A stretch of 40,276 bases of DNA from Anaerosalibacter massiliensis (lineage in GTDB: Bacteria > Bacillota > Clostridia > Tissierellales > Sporanaerobacteraceae): NCBI GenBank assembly GCA_000751555.1, contig CCEZ01000010.1, positions 1 to 40,276 of the forward strand, in the 5' to 3' direction. The notes under the pieces were generated by a model, which ran no database searches, was not told the DNA's origin, and was given only the letters and a program-made list of their open reading frames with translations. The position numbers and the translations under genes were made by a program. This document shows, in pieces, positions 18,463 through 27,382 of this stretch; positions within the stretch are counted from its first letter, which is position 1; every line of letters starts with the position of its first letter.

Positions 18463-20373
18463 ATGGAAGATATAAAAAAATATTTGGGAGGAAATTACGA
18501 TATTATAGTAGTTGGAGCAGGTCATGCAGGTTGTGAAGCTGCATTAGCTAGTAGTAGGATGGGTATGAAAACTCTAATGCTTACTATGAGCTTAGATTCC
18601 ATTGCTTCAATGCCTTGCAATCCTAATATTGGTGGAACAGGAAAAGGACATTTAGTTAGAGAAATAGATGCATTAGGTGGAGAAATGGCAATTAATATAG
18701 ATAAATCTTTTATACAGAGTAGAATGTTGAATACATCTAAAGGGCCAGCTGTACATTCTTTAAGAGTTCAAGCAGATAAGAAGAAATATCATAGGGAAAT
18801 GAAAAAGGTTATTGAAAATGAAAAAAATCTTGAATTAATACAAGGAGAAGCTGTAGAAATAATAGTAGAAGATAACAGGGTCAAAGGGATAATAACAAGA
18901 ACGGGAGCATTGTATAAAGGAAAAGCAATTATACTATGTACAGGCACTTATTTAAAGGGCAGAATATATATAGGAGAAATAAATTATGCAAGTGGACCAG
19001 ATGGACTTTTTCCTTCAAACATACTATCTGACTCATTGAAAAAATTAGGGATTGAACTGAGAAGATTTAAGACAGGAACACCAGCAAGAGTCCATAAAGA
19101 TAGTATAGATACTTCGAAAATGGAAATACAGCCAGGAGATGAGGAAATAATTCCCTTTTCTTTTTTGAATATAGATAAGGAATTTAATATAGAACAAGTA
19201 CCTTGCTATTTAACTTATACAACAGAGGAAACTCATGAAATTATAAGGAAAAACTTAGATAGATCTCCTATGTATTCTGGTGTAATTGAAGGTATAGGGC
19301 CAAGATATTGTCCATCTATTGAAGATAAGGTAGTTAGATTTGCTGATAGGAAGAAACATCAAATATTTATTGAACCAGAAGGATTAGATACAAAAGAAAT
19401 GTATGTTCAGGGAATGAGTAGTACCCTTCCAGAAGAGGTACAAATAGAAATGTATAGAAAAGTTATTGGTCTTGAAAATGTTAAATTTATGAGATCTGCT
19501 TATGCTATTGAATATGATTGTATAGATCCAACAATTCTTAAAACTACATTAGAGCATAAAGGGATTAATAATTTATTTTTTGCAGGACAGATAAATGGTT
19601 CTTCAGGATATGAAGAAGCAGCAGCACAAGGATTAATTGCAGCAATAAATGCAGTTCACAATTTAAAAGGAAAAGAACCCTTTATTTTAGATAGATCTGA
19701 AGCTTATATAGGAGTACTTATAGATGATTTAGTTACAAAGGGTACTAATGAACCTTATAGAATGATGACATCTAGAGCAGAATATAGGCTTACTTTAAGA
19801 CAGGATAATGCTGATTTGAGACTTACAGAAAAGGGATACAAAATAGGTCTTGCTAGTGGGAAAAGATATAAAAAAGTAGTACGTAAAAAAGAATTTATAG
19901 AAAAAGAGTTAGAAAGATTAAAAAAAGTTATTGTAACTCCAACAAAAGAAATGAATTCTTTTTTAGAAAGTTGTAATAGTTCAAAATTAAAAACTGCTAT
20001 TAGTGTATATGACTTGATAAAAAGACCTGAGCTTGGATATGAAAAGTTAAAAAAAATAGATATAGATAGAGAAGAATTGCCAAGGGAAATTCGACTTCAA
20101 GTTGAAACTCATATAAAGTACGAGGGATATATAAAAAAGCAAATGTCCCAGATAGAGCAGTTTAAAAAGCTTGAAAATAAATTACTTCCTAAAGATATAG
20201 ATTACAAAAGTATTAAAGGGTTAAGTAATGAAGCAGTACAAAAATTAAATGATATTAGACCAGATTCAGTAGGGCAAGCTTCAAGGATATCAGGAGTTTC
20301 ACCGGCAGATGTAAATGTTTTATTAATTTATCTTGAACATAAAAGAAGAATTAGGAGTGGGAAGAATGACTAA
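18463..20373 (+). CDS. mnmG: tRNA uridine-5-carboxymethylaminomethyl(34) synthesis enzyme MnmG
   Basis: FAD protein of 636 residues, partner of MnmE. The dinucleotide motif [19 protein letters not shown] is near the N-terminus, followed by [20 protein letters not shown]. Near residue 380 is [19 protein letters not shown]. The C-terminal helical domain binds MnmE and tRNA. ATG 18463 follows an AGGAGG; the frame stays open upstream into mnmE, but that part has no similarity. Confidence 0.97.
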   Translation: MEDIKKYLGGNYDIIVVGAGHAGCEAALASSRMGMKTLMLTMSLDSIASMPCNPNIGGTGKGHLVREIDALGGEMAINIDKSFIQSRMLNTSKGPAVHSLRVQADKKKYHREMKKVIENEKNLELIQGEAVEIIVEDNRVKGIITRTGALYKGKAIILCTGTYLKGRIYIGEINYASGPDGLFPSNILSDSLKKLGIELRRFKTGTPARVHKDSIDTSKMEIQPGDEEIIPFSFLNIDKEFNIEQVPCYLTYTTEETHEIIRKNLDRSPMYSGVIEGIGPRYCPSIEDKVVRFADRKKHQIFIEPEGLDTKEMYVQGMSSTLPEEVQIEMYRKVIGLENVKFMRSAYAIEYDCIDPTILKTTLEHKGINNLFFAGQINGSSGYEEAAAQGLIAAINAVHNLKGKEPFILDRSEAYIGVLIDDLVTKGTNEPYRMMTSRAEYRLTLRQDNADLRLTEKGYKIGLASGKRYKKVVRKKEFIEKELERLKKVIVTPTKEMNSFLESCNSSKLKTAISVYDLIKRPELGYEKLKKIDIDREELPREIRLQVETHIKYEGYIKKQMSQIEQFKKLENKLLPKDIDYKSIKGLSNEAVQKLNDIRPDSVGQASRISGVSPADVNVLLIYLEHKRRIRSGKND

Positions 20374-21082
20374 TGTAGATACTTTAGTTGAAAGTGCTGG
20401 AAAACTTAATATTTTATTAGATAAAGATGAAATAGATAGGTTTATACTGTATAAAAAAATACTTAAAGAGTGGAATGAAAAAATAAATATAACAGCTATA
20501 AAAGATGATGAAGAAATAGATATAAAACATTTTTTAGATAGTATTACTTTATTAGATACAGGATTGTTTGATGAAAAAATTAGAGTAATAGATATAGGGA
20601 CTGGCGGTGGCTTTCCAGGAATTCCAATTAAGATACTTAGAGATAATATGGAATTAGTACTTTTAGATAGTTTAAAAAAGAGGATTAGTTTTTTAGATGA
20701 AGTAGTAGATAGATTAGAGTTAAAAGGAGTAAAAACAATTCATGGAAGAGCAGAAGATTATGGAAAAGACAAAAAATATAGAGAAAATTTTCATATAGCT
20801 ACTTCAAGAGCAGTTGCTTCTTTGGATGTTTTATGCGAATATACTTTACCTTTTGTAAAAATAGGAGGATATTTTATAGCTATGAAAGGTGAAGATATTG
20901 AAGGAGAGCTGAAAGAAGCTAAAAACTCTATAAAAACTTTAGGAGGAAGCTTTAAAGAAAAAGTTTTTATTAAATTGCCAGATGCAAATATAGTACATAG
21001 TTTGATAATAATAGAGAAAATTAAAGAAACTCCGCCAAAATTCCCTAGACAAGCTGGCAAACCAAAGAAAAAACCGTTGTAA
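20366..21082 (+). CDS. rsmG: 16S rRNA (guanine527-N7)-methyltransferase RsmG
   Basis: SAM-dependent methyltransferase of 238 residues. The SAM-binding loop is [15 protein letters not shown], the catalytic region has the [14 protein letters not shown] segment, and MKGE follows. ATG 20366 overlaps the mnmG end by 8 nt and has AGGAGTGGG upstream inside mnmG. The order mnmE-mnmG-rsmG is conserved. Loss of this enzyme gives low-level streptomycin resistance in other bacteria. Confidence 0.96.
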   Translation: MTNVDTLVESAGKLNILLDKDEIDRFILYKKILKEWNEKINITAIKDDEEIDIKHFLDSITLLDTGLFDEKIRVIDIGTGGGFPGIPIKILRDNMELVLLDSLKKRISFLDEVVDRLELKGVKTIHGRAEDYGKDKKYRENFHIATSRAVASLDVLCEYTLPFVKIGGYFIAMKGEDIEGELKEAKNSIKTLGGSFKEKVFIKLPDANIVHSLIIIEKIKETPPKFPRQAGKPKKKPL

Positions 21083-21184
21083 TCTATATAAGATTGATGA
21101 ACGAAATGTCTAAAATATGGGAGGAAGATTTGTAAGTATATAGAATTATAATAAAGTAGAGTCCAAAAGGAAGAGGGATGAAGG

Positions 21185-21979
21185 ATGAAGAATATTCAAT
21201 CTGAAATCAAGTATATACCTATAGAATTTATAAAACCAAATCCTTATCAACCTAGAAAAAATTTTAATAAAAAATCTTTAGAAGAATTGAGCCAATCTAT
21301 AAAGACTTATGGCCTTATACAGCCAGTAAGTGTTAGACAATTAGGTGAAGGAAGCTATGAACTTGTAGCTGGGGAAAGAAGACTAAGAGCTTCTGAAATT
21401 GCAGAATTAGAAGAAATCCCCGCTATAATAGTTGAATATAGAGATCAAGATTCGGCAATGATTGCACTAATAGAAAATTTACAAAGAGAAGATTTAAGTT
21501 TTATTGAAGAAGCAGAGGGTTATTATAATTTAGTTAGGGATCATGGTTTTACGCAACAAGAGTTAGCTGAGAAAATGGGAAAAAGCCAATCTACTATAGC
21601 TAATAAATTGAGAATACTTAAACTGTCAGATGATATAAAAAAGAGCTTAGTTGACAATGAATTAACCGAGAGGCATGCAAGAGCTCTTTTAAGACTTCCT
21701 GATGATGAATTAAGAAAAAAAGTACTAGATAGAGTGATTAAAGATGATCTAACAGTTAAAGAGACAGAAAAGTTAATTGAGAATATATTAGATGATTTAA
21801 CTAAAGAAGAGGAAGAAGAAGTTGGGCAAAATATAAAGGGACTTATTAATTTTAAAATATATTTAAATACTCTTAAAAACGCATATAATGCTATAAAAGA
21901 AAGTGGAGTAGAAGCAAAATATAGAGAGAAAGATATGGGAGACCATATAGAAGTAGTAGTGCAAATTCCCAAAAAGTAG
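21185..21979 (+). CDS. noc: Nucleoid occlusion protein Noc (ParB family)
   Basis: ParB-type CTPase-fold protein of 264 residues. It has the CTP-binding GERRLRA and ENLQREDLSFIEEAEGYY motifs and the helix-turn-helix TQQELAEKMGKSQSTIANKL, which differs from Spo0J and matches Noc. It would stop division over the nucleoid by binding its own sites. It sits between rsmG and soj, as in Bacillus. ATG 21185 has GAGGG at a 7-nt distance. No Noc-type palindrome (ATTTCCCGGGAAAT) was found in the window. Confidence 0.88.
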   Translation: MKNIQSEIKYIPIEFIKPNPYQPRKNFNKKSLEELSQSIKTYGLIQPVSVRQLGEGSYELVAGERRLRASEIAELEEIPAIIVEYRDQDSAMIALIENLQREDLSFIEEAEGYYNLVRDHGFTQQELAEKMGKSQSTIANKLRILKLSDDIKKSLVDNELTERHARALLRLPDDELRKKVLDRVIKDDLTVKETEKLIENILDDLTKEEEEEVGQNIKGLINFKIYLNTLKNAYNAIKESGVEAKYREKDMGDHIEVVVQIPKK

Positions 21980-21993
21980 ATAGTCAATTATTT

Positions 21994-22024
21994 AAAATAG
22001 TAGACAAAAGTCTACTATTTTTTC
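21994..22024 (+). terminator. Intrinsic terminator of noc
   Basis: A 12-bp stem (21994-22005 with 22010-22021, core AGTAGAC/GTCTACT) and an AAAA loop. The U-rich arm ends in a run of six or more T. It separates noc from soj. Confidence 0.85.
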
Positions 22025-22031
22025 TACAGTA

Positions 22032-22061
22032 TTGATATATAGTATATAATATAGATATAAA
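22032..22061 (+). promoter_or_regulatory. Promoter candidate for soj-spo0J
   Basis: TTGATA (22032-22037), 18-nt spacer, TATAAA (22056-22061). It directly follows the noc terminator and precedes soj by about 20 nt. The spacer itself is TA-rich, so the exact -10 could shift. Confidence 0.45.
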
Positions 22062-22082
22062 GATATTTTAGGAGTGTGAAAA

Positions 22083-22856
22083 ATGTCTAGAGTTATATCC
22101 ATATTTAATCAAAAAGGCGGAGTCGGAAAAACCACTACTATTATTAACTTAGGTGCTTCTATAGGAAAGAAAAATAAAAAAGTTTTAATAATTGATGTAG
22201 ATCCCCAGGGAAATACTACAAGTGGACTTGGCTTAAATAAAAAAGATTTAAAAACATCTACATATGATATACTTATAAATGAATTGCCAATCGATAAATG
22301 CATTGTAAAAACTAGTGCAGAAAATGTTTTCTTGATTCCATCAAATGTAGAATTGGCAGGAGCAGAAGTAGAACTAGTTAAAACTAAAAATAGAGAATTA
22401 AGATTAAAAAAGGCTTTAGAAACAATATCAAATGAATATGATTATATATTTATTGACTGTCCTCCATCATTAGGTATATTAAGTATCAATGCATTAGTGG
22501 CTTCTAATAGTGTTTTGATTCCTATTCAATGTGAGTACTATGCTCTAGAAGGTGTTAGCCAATTAGTAGATACAATAAAGCTTATTAAAAAGGGATTAAA
22601 TCCTAAATTAGAAATAGAAGGAGTAGTATTGAGTATGTTTGATGGTAGGACAAACCTTTCAATTCAAGTAGTTGATGAAGTAAAAAAATATTTTAGAGGA
22701 AAGGTTTATACTAATATTATACCTAGAAATGTAAGGCTTGCTGAAGCACCAAGCTATGGTTTGTCAGTTATAGATTATGATCCAAAGTCTAGAGGAGCAG
22801 AAGCTTATATGGATTTAGCAGAAGAGTTTTTAGAATTATCAGAGGAGGAATTTTAA
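22083..22856 (+). CDS. soj: Chromosome partitioning ATPase Soj/ParA
   Basis: Deviant Walker A ATPase of 257 residues (KGGVGKTT at 11-18, then DVDPQGNTT and DCPPSLGILS). It binds DNA nonspecifically and works with Spo0J in origin segregation; in Bacillus it also modulates DnaA. ATG 22083 follows AGGAGTG. Its stop directly abuts the GTG of spo0J. Confidence 0.97.
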   Translation: MSRVISIFNQKGGVGKTTTIINLGASIGKKNKKVLIIDVDPQGNTTSGLGLNKKDLKTSTYDILINELPIDKCIVKTSAENVFLIPSNVELAGAEVELVKTKNRELRLKKALETISNEYDYIFIDCPPSLGILSINALVASNSVLIPIQCEYYALEGVSQLVDTIKLIKKGLNPKLEIEGVVLSMFDGRTNLSIQVVDEVKKYFRGKVYTNIIPRNVRLAEAPSYGLSVIDYDPKSRGAEAYMDLAEEFLELSEEEF

Positions 22857-23747
22857 GTGGCAACAAGGAAAAATGGTTTGGGAAAAGGGTTATCTGCATT
22901 AATACCTGAGGATCCAATAGATGAACTATTAAATATTGACAATGAAAAAGAAAGTATTGTAAATATTGATATTTCACTTATAAAACCAAATAAAAAACAA
23001 CCAAGAAAAGAATTTGATAAGAAGGCGCTCTTGGAACTTTCACAATCTATAAAAACTTATGGAGTTATACAACCTATTATTGTAAGAAAATTTAAAAATG
23101 ATTATGAGATAGTAGCAGGAGAAAGAAGATGGAAAGCTTCACAAGAAGCAGGTTTGAAAGAGATACCTTGTATCATAAAAGATATGGAAGAATTAGATTC
23201 TATGAAAATTGCATTAATAGAAAACTTACAAAGAGAAGACCTTAACCCTATTGAGGAAGCAGTAGCTTTTGAAGAATTAATGAAAGATTACGGACTTACC
23301 CAAGAAGAAGTTGCAAAAGTTGTAGGAAAGAGCAGATCTTATATAGCAAATACTATTAGATTATTGAATCTAGATGAAAATACGAAGAATCATATACAGG
23401 AAGGGAAAATCTCTAGTGGGCATGGTAGAGCTTTGCTTTCAATAGATAATGAAAAAGAAAGAGAAAATGTAACCAAAGAAATTATAGATAAGAAACTTAA
23501 TGTAAGAGATACGGAAAGATTAGCAAAAGAAGTTAAGGAGATTGAAAAAAAAGAAAATATAAGAAAAGATCAAGTTTCAAGTTCTTTTTCAAAGGATCCA
23601 ATAATATCAGATATAGAAGAAAATTTGATGCAATATTTCGGTACAAAGGTTCAAATATCAAAGGGAAGAAATAAAGGAAAAATTGAAATAGAATATTATG
23701 ATGATGAAGATTTAAATAGAATATTAGATATTTTAATAAAAGAATAA
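22857..23747 (+). CDS. spo0J: Chromosome partitioning protein Spo0J/ParB
   Basis: ParB clamp of 296 residues. The typical N-terminus is ATRKNGLGKGLSALIPE, the CTP-binding region has GERRWKAS and ENLQREDLNPIEEA, and the parS-reading helix-turn-helix is TQEEVAKVVGKSRSYIANT. A short C-terminal dimerisation region ends the protein. GTG start, with AGAGGAGG inside the soj end. A perfect parS lies directly after the stop. Confidence 0.97.
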   Translation: MATRKNGLGKGLSALIPEDPIDELLNIDNEKESIVNIDISLIKPNKKQPRKEFDKKALLELSQSIKTYGVIQPIIVRKFKNDYEIVAGERRWKASQEAGLKEIPCIIKDMEELDSMKIALIENLQREDLNPIEEAVAFEELMKDYGLTQEEVAKVVGKSRSYIANTIRLLNLDENTKNHIQEGKISSGHGRALLSIDNEKERENVTKEIIDKKLNVRDTERLAKEVKEIEKKENIRKDQVSSSFSKDPIISDIEENLMQYFGTKVQISKGRNKGKIEIEYYDDEDLNRILDILIKE

Positions 23748-23776
23748 AAATGTTTCACGTGAAACATTTTTATTCT
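23741..23776 (+). terminator. Terminator hairpin of spo0J with parS as its core
   Basis: The perfect 36-bp palindrome 23741-23776 extends parS on both sides by A-rich and T-rich arms. The last spo0J codon and its stop are part of the left arm. The T-rich right arm (TTTTTATTCTTTTC) can act as a U tract. A terminator role is inferred from structure. Confidence 0.6.
23751..23766. other. parS: parS centromere site
   Basis: TGTTTCACGTGAAACA, an exact match to the 16-bp consensus bound by Spo0J/ParB. It starts 4 nt after the spo0J stop codon and is about 9 kb from the DnaA-box cluster. It is the only perfect copy seen in the window. Confidence 0.97.
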
Positions 23777-23858
23777 TTTCTATTTAAATTTGTATCCTTT
23801 TTTAAATACAGGAATATTATATTTATAGCAATAGGTATTTGAAAAGGGATGTGATCTA

Positions 23859-24482
23859 ATGCTGTATACATTATTTATTGTTATAGCTATATGCTTAGAT
23901 TCTTTAGCTATAGGTATAGCTTATGGTATAAAGGATATCAAAATACCTAGATTATCTTTATTGATTATAAATATTGTTTGTACATTCTTTTTATTTGCAG
24001 CAATGTTTCTAGGTGGATTAGTAAAAAAAGTACTTCCAGGAGATATTCCATCTATTATTAGTTTTGTCATTTTATTTATATTGGGAGTATATTTTATTTT
24101 AGATAGTCTTATTAAAGCTTTTATTAAAAAGAAAGAAAAATCAAATGAAAAATTAGAAATAAATTTTTCAAATTTTAAAATAGTTATAGATGTAATTGTA
24201 GATTGTACTAAAGCAGATATAAACAACTCTGGTGATATAGATATAAAAGAAGCCATTTATTTAGGAACAGCTCTTTCATTAGATGCACTAGGGATAGGAT
24301 TTGGAACTGCCATGGGAAATATTGATTATGTTCAAGTGTTAATTTTTTCTTTTATATTCAATATATTTGCTATATTATCAGGATTTTATATAGGTAGAAA
24401 AATAGTATCTAAAACAGAAATAGATTTTTCTTGGATATCAGGTGCAATACTTATTTTCCTTGCTTTGTGTAGATTAAACTGA
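23859..24482 (+). CDS. ytaF: YtaF-like membrane protein, MntP-related, with an EF-hand-like loop
   Basis: Membrane protein of 207 residues with about six helices in two homologous halves (LDSLAIGIAYG near 13-23 and LDALGIGFGTA near 141-151), as in the MntP/YtaF family. A cytosolic loop between the halves carries DINNSGDIDIKE at residues 120-131, which has the residue pattern of an EF-hand calcium loop. YtaF is linked to sporulation in Bacillus; its substrate is unknown, and manganese-type export is known only for MntP itself. The stop codon lies inside the terminator palindrome. Confidence 0.8.
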   Translation: MLYTLFIVIAICLDSLAIGIAYGIKDIKIPRLSLLIINIVCTFFLFAAMFLGGLVKKVLPGDIPSIISFVILFILGVYFILDSLIKAFIKKKEKSNEKLEINFSNFKIVIDVIVDCTKADINNSGDIDIKEAIYLGTALSLDALGIGFGTAMGNIDYVQVLIFSFIFNIFAILSGFYIGRKIVSKTEIDFSWISGAILIFLALCRLN

Positions 24483-24511
24483 GAATTTATTAATAAATTC
24501 TCAGTTTTTTT
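24476..24511 (+). terminator. Intrinsic terminator of ytaF overlapping its stop codon
   Basis: A 32-nt perfect palindrome, core CTGAGAATTTATT, at 24476-24507, followed by TTTT. The ytaF TGA (24480-24482) is inside the left arm. Confidence 0.85.
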
Positions 24512-24589
24512 ATTGCCTGTAAAATAAAAATGGAATATTGAAATATTAATGTATATATATATATATTAATACATAGGAATGGCTGGTGG

Positions 24590-25546
24590 ATGAATATGGA
24601 GACAATTATTGTTTTTGTAATATTTTTTATTGGTCTTCTAACTATTGTTAAAGGTGGAGATTTATTCGTAGATGCTGCAATTTGGATAGCTAAAAAGACA
24701 GGGATACCCTCTATAATTATAGGGGCTACTATTGTAAGTATAGCTACAACTCTTCCAGAATTTTTTGTGTCTACAGTTGCAAGTAATGAAGGACATTCAG
24801 ATATTGCTCTTGGTAATGCTATAGGATCTACTATATGTAACATTGCATTTGTTATAGGATTATGTTCTTGTATCAAGCCCATAAAAATAAATAAAGGACT
24901 TTTTAAACTAAAAGGATCTATGATGATAGGATATTTAGTTGTGTTTTTTATACTTGCTAGAGATGGAATAATAACTTTTAAAGAAGGTGGTATGCTTTTA
25001 ATTTTATTTTTGTTTTTTATTATAGTAAATATTTTAGAATTTAAAAATGAAAGTGGAAAAACAGAAAGCTGTAAAAGAAACTCTGTCTATGACAAAAAAC
25101 ATATTATACTAAATATAATTAAGTTTGTACTAGGTGCATGGTTTATAGTTATAGGGGCCCATATGTTAGTAGATAGTGGCATAAAAATTGCTAATATATT
25201 TAAAATTCCTCAACAGGTAGTAAGTCTAACTTTACTTGCCGTTGGAACTTCGTTACCAGAATTAGTTACATCAGTTGTTGCAATTATAAAAGATGAAGAA
25301 AATATCTCGGTAGGAAATATTATAGGTGCAAATATTTTAAATCTTACTATAGTATTAGGAGCTTCAGCCCTTGTTAGTGATAATGGATTATTTATTTCTG
25401 ATCAAACCCTTTATTTAGATATTCCTCTTTCCCTTTTAGTTATGACTATATTTGTTTTTAGTGGAGCTATTAAAAAAGAAATTAGTAGAAAAACTGGATT
25501 ATTGCTTTTAGCAATATATATAATATATCTTCTTATATTATTTTAA
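24590..25546 (+). CDS. Sodium/calcium exchanger family (CaCA) membrane protein, YrbG-like
   Basis: Membrane antiporter of 318 residues with two alpha repeats. The first has GATIVSIATTLPEFFVSTVA, followed by GNAIGSTICNI; the second has AVGTSLPELVTSVVA and GNIIGANILNL. The glutamates in the LPE motifs are the expected cation ligands. It would exchange calcium, sodium, potassium or protons across the membrane. ATG 24590 abuts a GGTGG; ATG 24596 (losing two residues) is better spaced and may be the true start. Confidence 0.9.
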   Translation: MNMETIIVFVIFFIGLLTIVKGGDLFVDAAIWIAKKTGIPSIIIGATIVSIATTLPEFFVSTVASNEGHSDIALGNAIGSTICNIAFVIGLCSCIKPIKINKGLFKLKGSMMIGYLVVFFILARDGIITFKEGGMLLILFLFFIIVNILEFKNESGKTESCKRNSVYDKKHIILNIIKFVLGAWFIVIGAHMLVDSGIKIANIFKIPQQVVSLTLLAVGTSLPELVTSVVAIIKDEENISVGNIIGANILNLTIVLGASALVSDNGLFISDQTLYLDIPLSLLVMTIFVFSGAIKKEISRKTGLLLLAIYIIYLLILF

Positions 25547-25974
25547 TATAAATAGAAAAATATTCTATAAATGTTATATAATATAGATAGATAAAAATGT
25601 AACGAAGAATAGAATATTAATTTTAATATATTCGTTATTAAATATTCTTATGTTCTTTATTTGTAAGATAAATTATTTCAACCGAAAGAACTAAGGATTT
25701 TGGCAAACTAATATATGCAATGCGAAAGGAGGACAGAAGAAGTATATTTTACTACTATAAGACAAATTATAATAGGAAAGATAAATTTAAGTTTAATAAA
25801 AGAATTAGCTGGAGACAACACTAATGACAATCAAAAAACAAAGAGAAAGGTGGTGAAAAACCTGGTTTGTGGCAAATAAATAGGAAATACTAAGTTTTGT
25901 TATGCTACCACTTAACAATAAGTGAAAAACTATATTTATACTATTTAATATGGTTTTAGAAACCAGGTATTTTT
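25547..25974 (+). other. 428-nt gene-free stretch: long leader of the AGCS symporter
   Basis: No recognisable gene was found. A promoter candidate (extended -10 TGTTATATA, with TATAAT at 25577-25582) lies near the left end, which would give a leader of about 390 nt. Paired elements include TAACGAA/TTCGTTA (25600-25606 with 25631-25637) and CCGAAA/TTTTGG around 25682-25702. A strong Shine-Dalgarno-like AAGGAGG near 25727-25733 has no start codon in position. A 10-codon frame from ATG 25824, with GGAG at a 9-nt distance, could be a leader peptide. I could not match it to a known riboswitch class by eye. Confidence 0.5.
25860..25968 (+). promoter_or_regulatory. Structured RNA element that can sequester the AGCS start site
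   Basis: ACCTGGTTT (25860-25868) is perfectly complementary to AAACCAGGT (25960-25968), closing a domain of about 109 nt. Inside are GTGG/CCAC (25869-25872 with 25908-25911) and, as an alternative or neighbour, CACTT/AAGTG (25909-25913 with 25920-25924). A local hairpin TGGTTT/AAACCA (25951-25956 with 25960-25965) competes for the same 3' strand. The only ribosome-binding site of the symporter, AGG at 25965-25967, lies in that strand. Translational control is an inference. Confidence 0.5.
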
Positions 25975-27312
25975 ATGAATTTAAATGCTATAGTAGATAC
26001 CATAAATGAATATTTATGGGGATATATTTTAATATTCTTATTAGTTGGTACAGGACTTTATTATTCTATAAGATTGAGGTTTCCTCAAGTGAGGCAAATA
26101 AGAAGGGGATTTAAACAAACATTTGGTGGAATTTTTAAAAAAGATGTAGAAGCAGATAAAGATGGAATGTCTTCTTTTCAAGCTCTAGCAACAGCTATAG
26201 CTGCTCAAGTAGGCACAGGAAATTTAGCGGGAGTTGCAACAGCTATAGCTTCAGGAGGACCAGGAGCTATATTTTGGATGTGGATAAGTGCTTTTTTTGG
26301 CATGGCAACAATATTTGCAGAAGCAGTTTTAGCCCAAGTTTATACGGATAGAGTAGATGGAGAAATTACTGGTGGACCAGCATACTATATTAGTAAAGGA
26401 TTAAAAAATAAAGGATTGGCAATATTTTTTGCCATAGCGATAATTATTGCATTAGGATTTGTTGGAAATATGGTCCAATCAAATTCTATGGCTGTAGCAA
26501 TAAATAATGCTTTTAATATACCTAAAGTAGTAGTAGGAATAATTGTAGCAGTTCTAGCAGCACTTATATTGGTAGGAGGTATGACTAGAATTGCAAATTT
26601 TACTGAATTAGTTGTTCCTTTCATGGCTCTTATTTATATAGTAGGTGCATTGATAATCATTATAAAAAATGCTTCCTACATAGGTCCAGCTTTTAAAATG
26701 ATATTTCAAGGAGCTTTTTCAACTAAAGCCATAGGTGGTGGAGTATTAGGAGTTACAGTTAAGGAAGCAGTAAGATTTGGAATATCAAGAGGTTTATTTT
26801 CTAACGAAGCAGGAATGGGTTCTACACCTCATGCTCATGCAGTAGCCAAGGTAAAACATCCTTCTGAGCAAGGATTAGTAGCTATGGTAGGAGTAATATT
26901 TGATACTATGATTATATGTACATTGACTTCATTAATTATTTTGACTACAAATGCTCATACTACAGGAACAACAGGAGCAGAAATGACTCAAATAGCATTC
27001 TCTAATGGTCTCGGAAAATATGGTGCTCCTTTTATAGCTATAAGTTTGTTTTTCTTTGCTTTTTCTACTATTATAGGTTGGTATTTCTTTGGAGAAGCTA
27101 ATATAAAGTATTTGTTTGGAAAAGGTGGAGTAAGATATTATAGATGGATAGTTTTTGGGTTTATAGTAATAGGCTCATTCCTAGAAGTTCAATTAGTTTG
27201 GGATATTGCAGATATGTTTAATGGTATCATGGTGTTTCCTAACTTAATAGCTTTATTTGCTCTTAGTTCAGTTGTTGCCAAATCTCTTGAAGATTATGAA
27301 TCAAAATTATAA
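25975..27312 (+). CDS. Alanine/glycine:cation symporter, AGCS family
   Basis: Sodium-coupled amino-acid transporter of 445 residues. It has the family stretches GMSSFQALATAIAAQVGTGN and NLAGVATAIASGGPGAIFWMW in the first third, and GLFSNEAGMGSTPHAHAVA in the second half. About ten membrane helices are expected. The ATG at 25975 has only a weak AGG within ACCAGGT, itself part of the structured leader, so translation is probably conditional. In an anaerobe that handles purines or amino acids, glycine or alanine uptake is the likely job. Confidence 0.93.
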   Translation: MNLNAIVDTINEYLWGYILIFLLVGTGLYYSIRLRFPQVRQIRRGFKQTFGGIFKKDVEADKDGMSSFQALATAIAAQVGTGNLAGVATAIASGGPGAIFWMWISAFFGMATIFAEAVLAQVYTDRVDGEITGGPAYYISKGLKNKGLAIFFAIAIIIALGFVGNMVQSNSMAVAINNAFNIPKVVVGIIVAVLAALILVGGMTRIANFTELVVPFMALIYIVGALIIIIKNASYIGPAFKMIFQGAFSTKAIGGGVLGVTVKEAVRFGISRGLFSNEAGMGSTPHAHAVAKVKHPSEQGLVAMVGVIFDTMIICTLTSLIILTTNAHTTGTTGAEMTQIAFSNGLGKYGAPFIAISLFFFAFSTIIGWYFFGEANIKYLFGKGGVRYYRWIVFGFIVIGSFLEVQLVWDIADMFNGIMVFPNLIALFALSSVVAKSLEDYESKL

Positions 27313-27382
27313 AAGTTGTCTAAGAGGTTTTGTATTTTTCAAAAAATGAAAACTTTGATATGATCGTATTAGGAGTGATAAA

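Noticed and set aside
21185-23747. Two ParB-type genes as a recent duplication
   Set aside because: The first has the Noc-type helix-turn-helix and the second the Spo0J type; the pair is an old and standard feature of Firmicute origins.
25660-25760. Glycine or c-di-GMP riboswitch before the symporter
   Set aside because: Short matches such as GGCAAAC, CGAAAG and GGACAGA appear, but the conserved cores (GCCGAAGGAGCAA for glycine, GACGCAAAGC for c-di-GMP-I) are absent.
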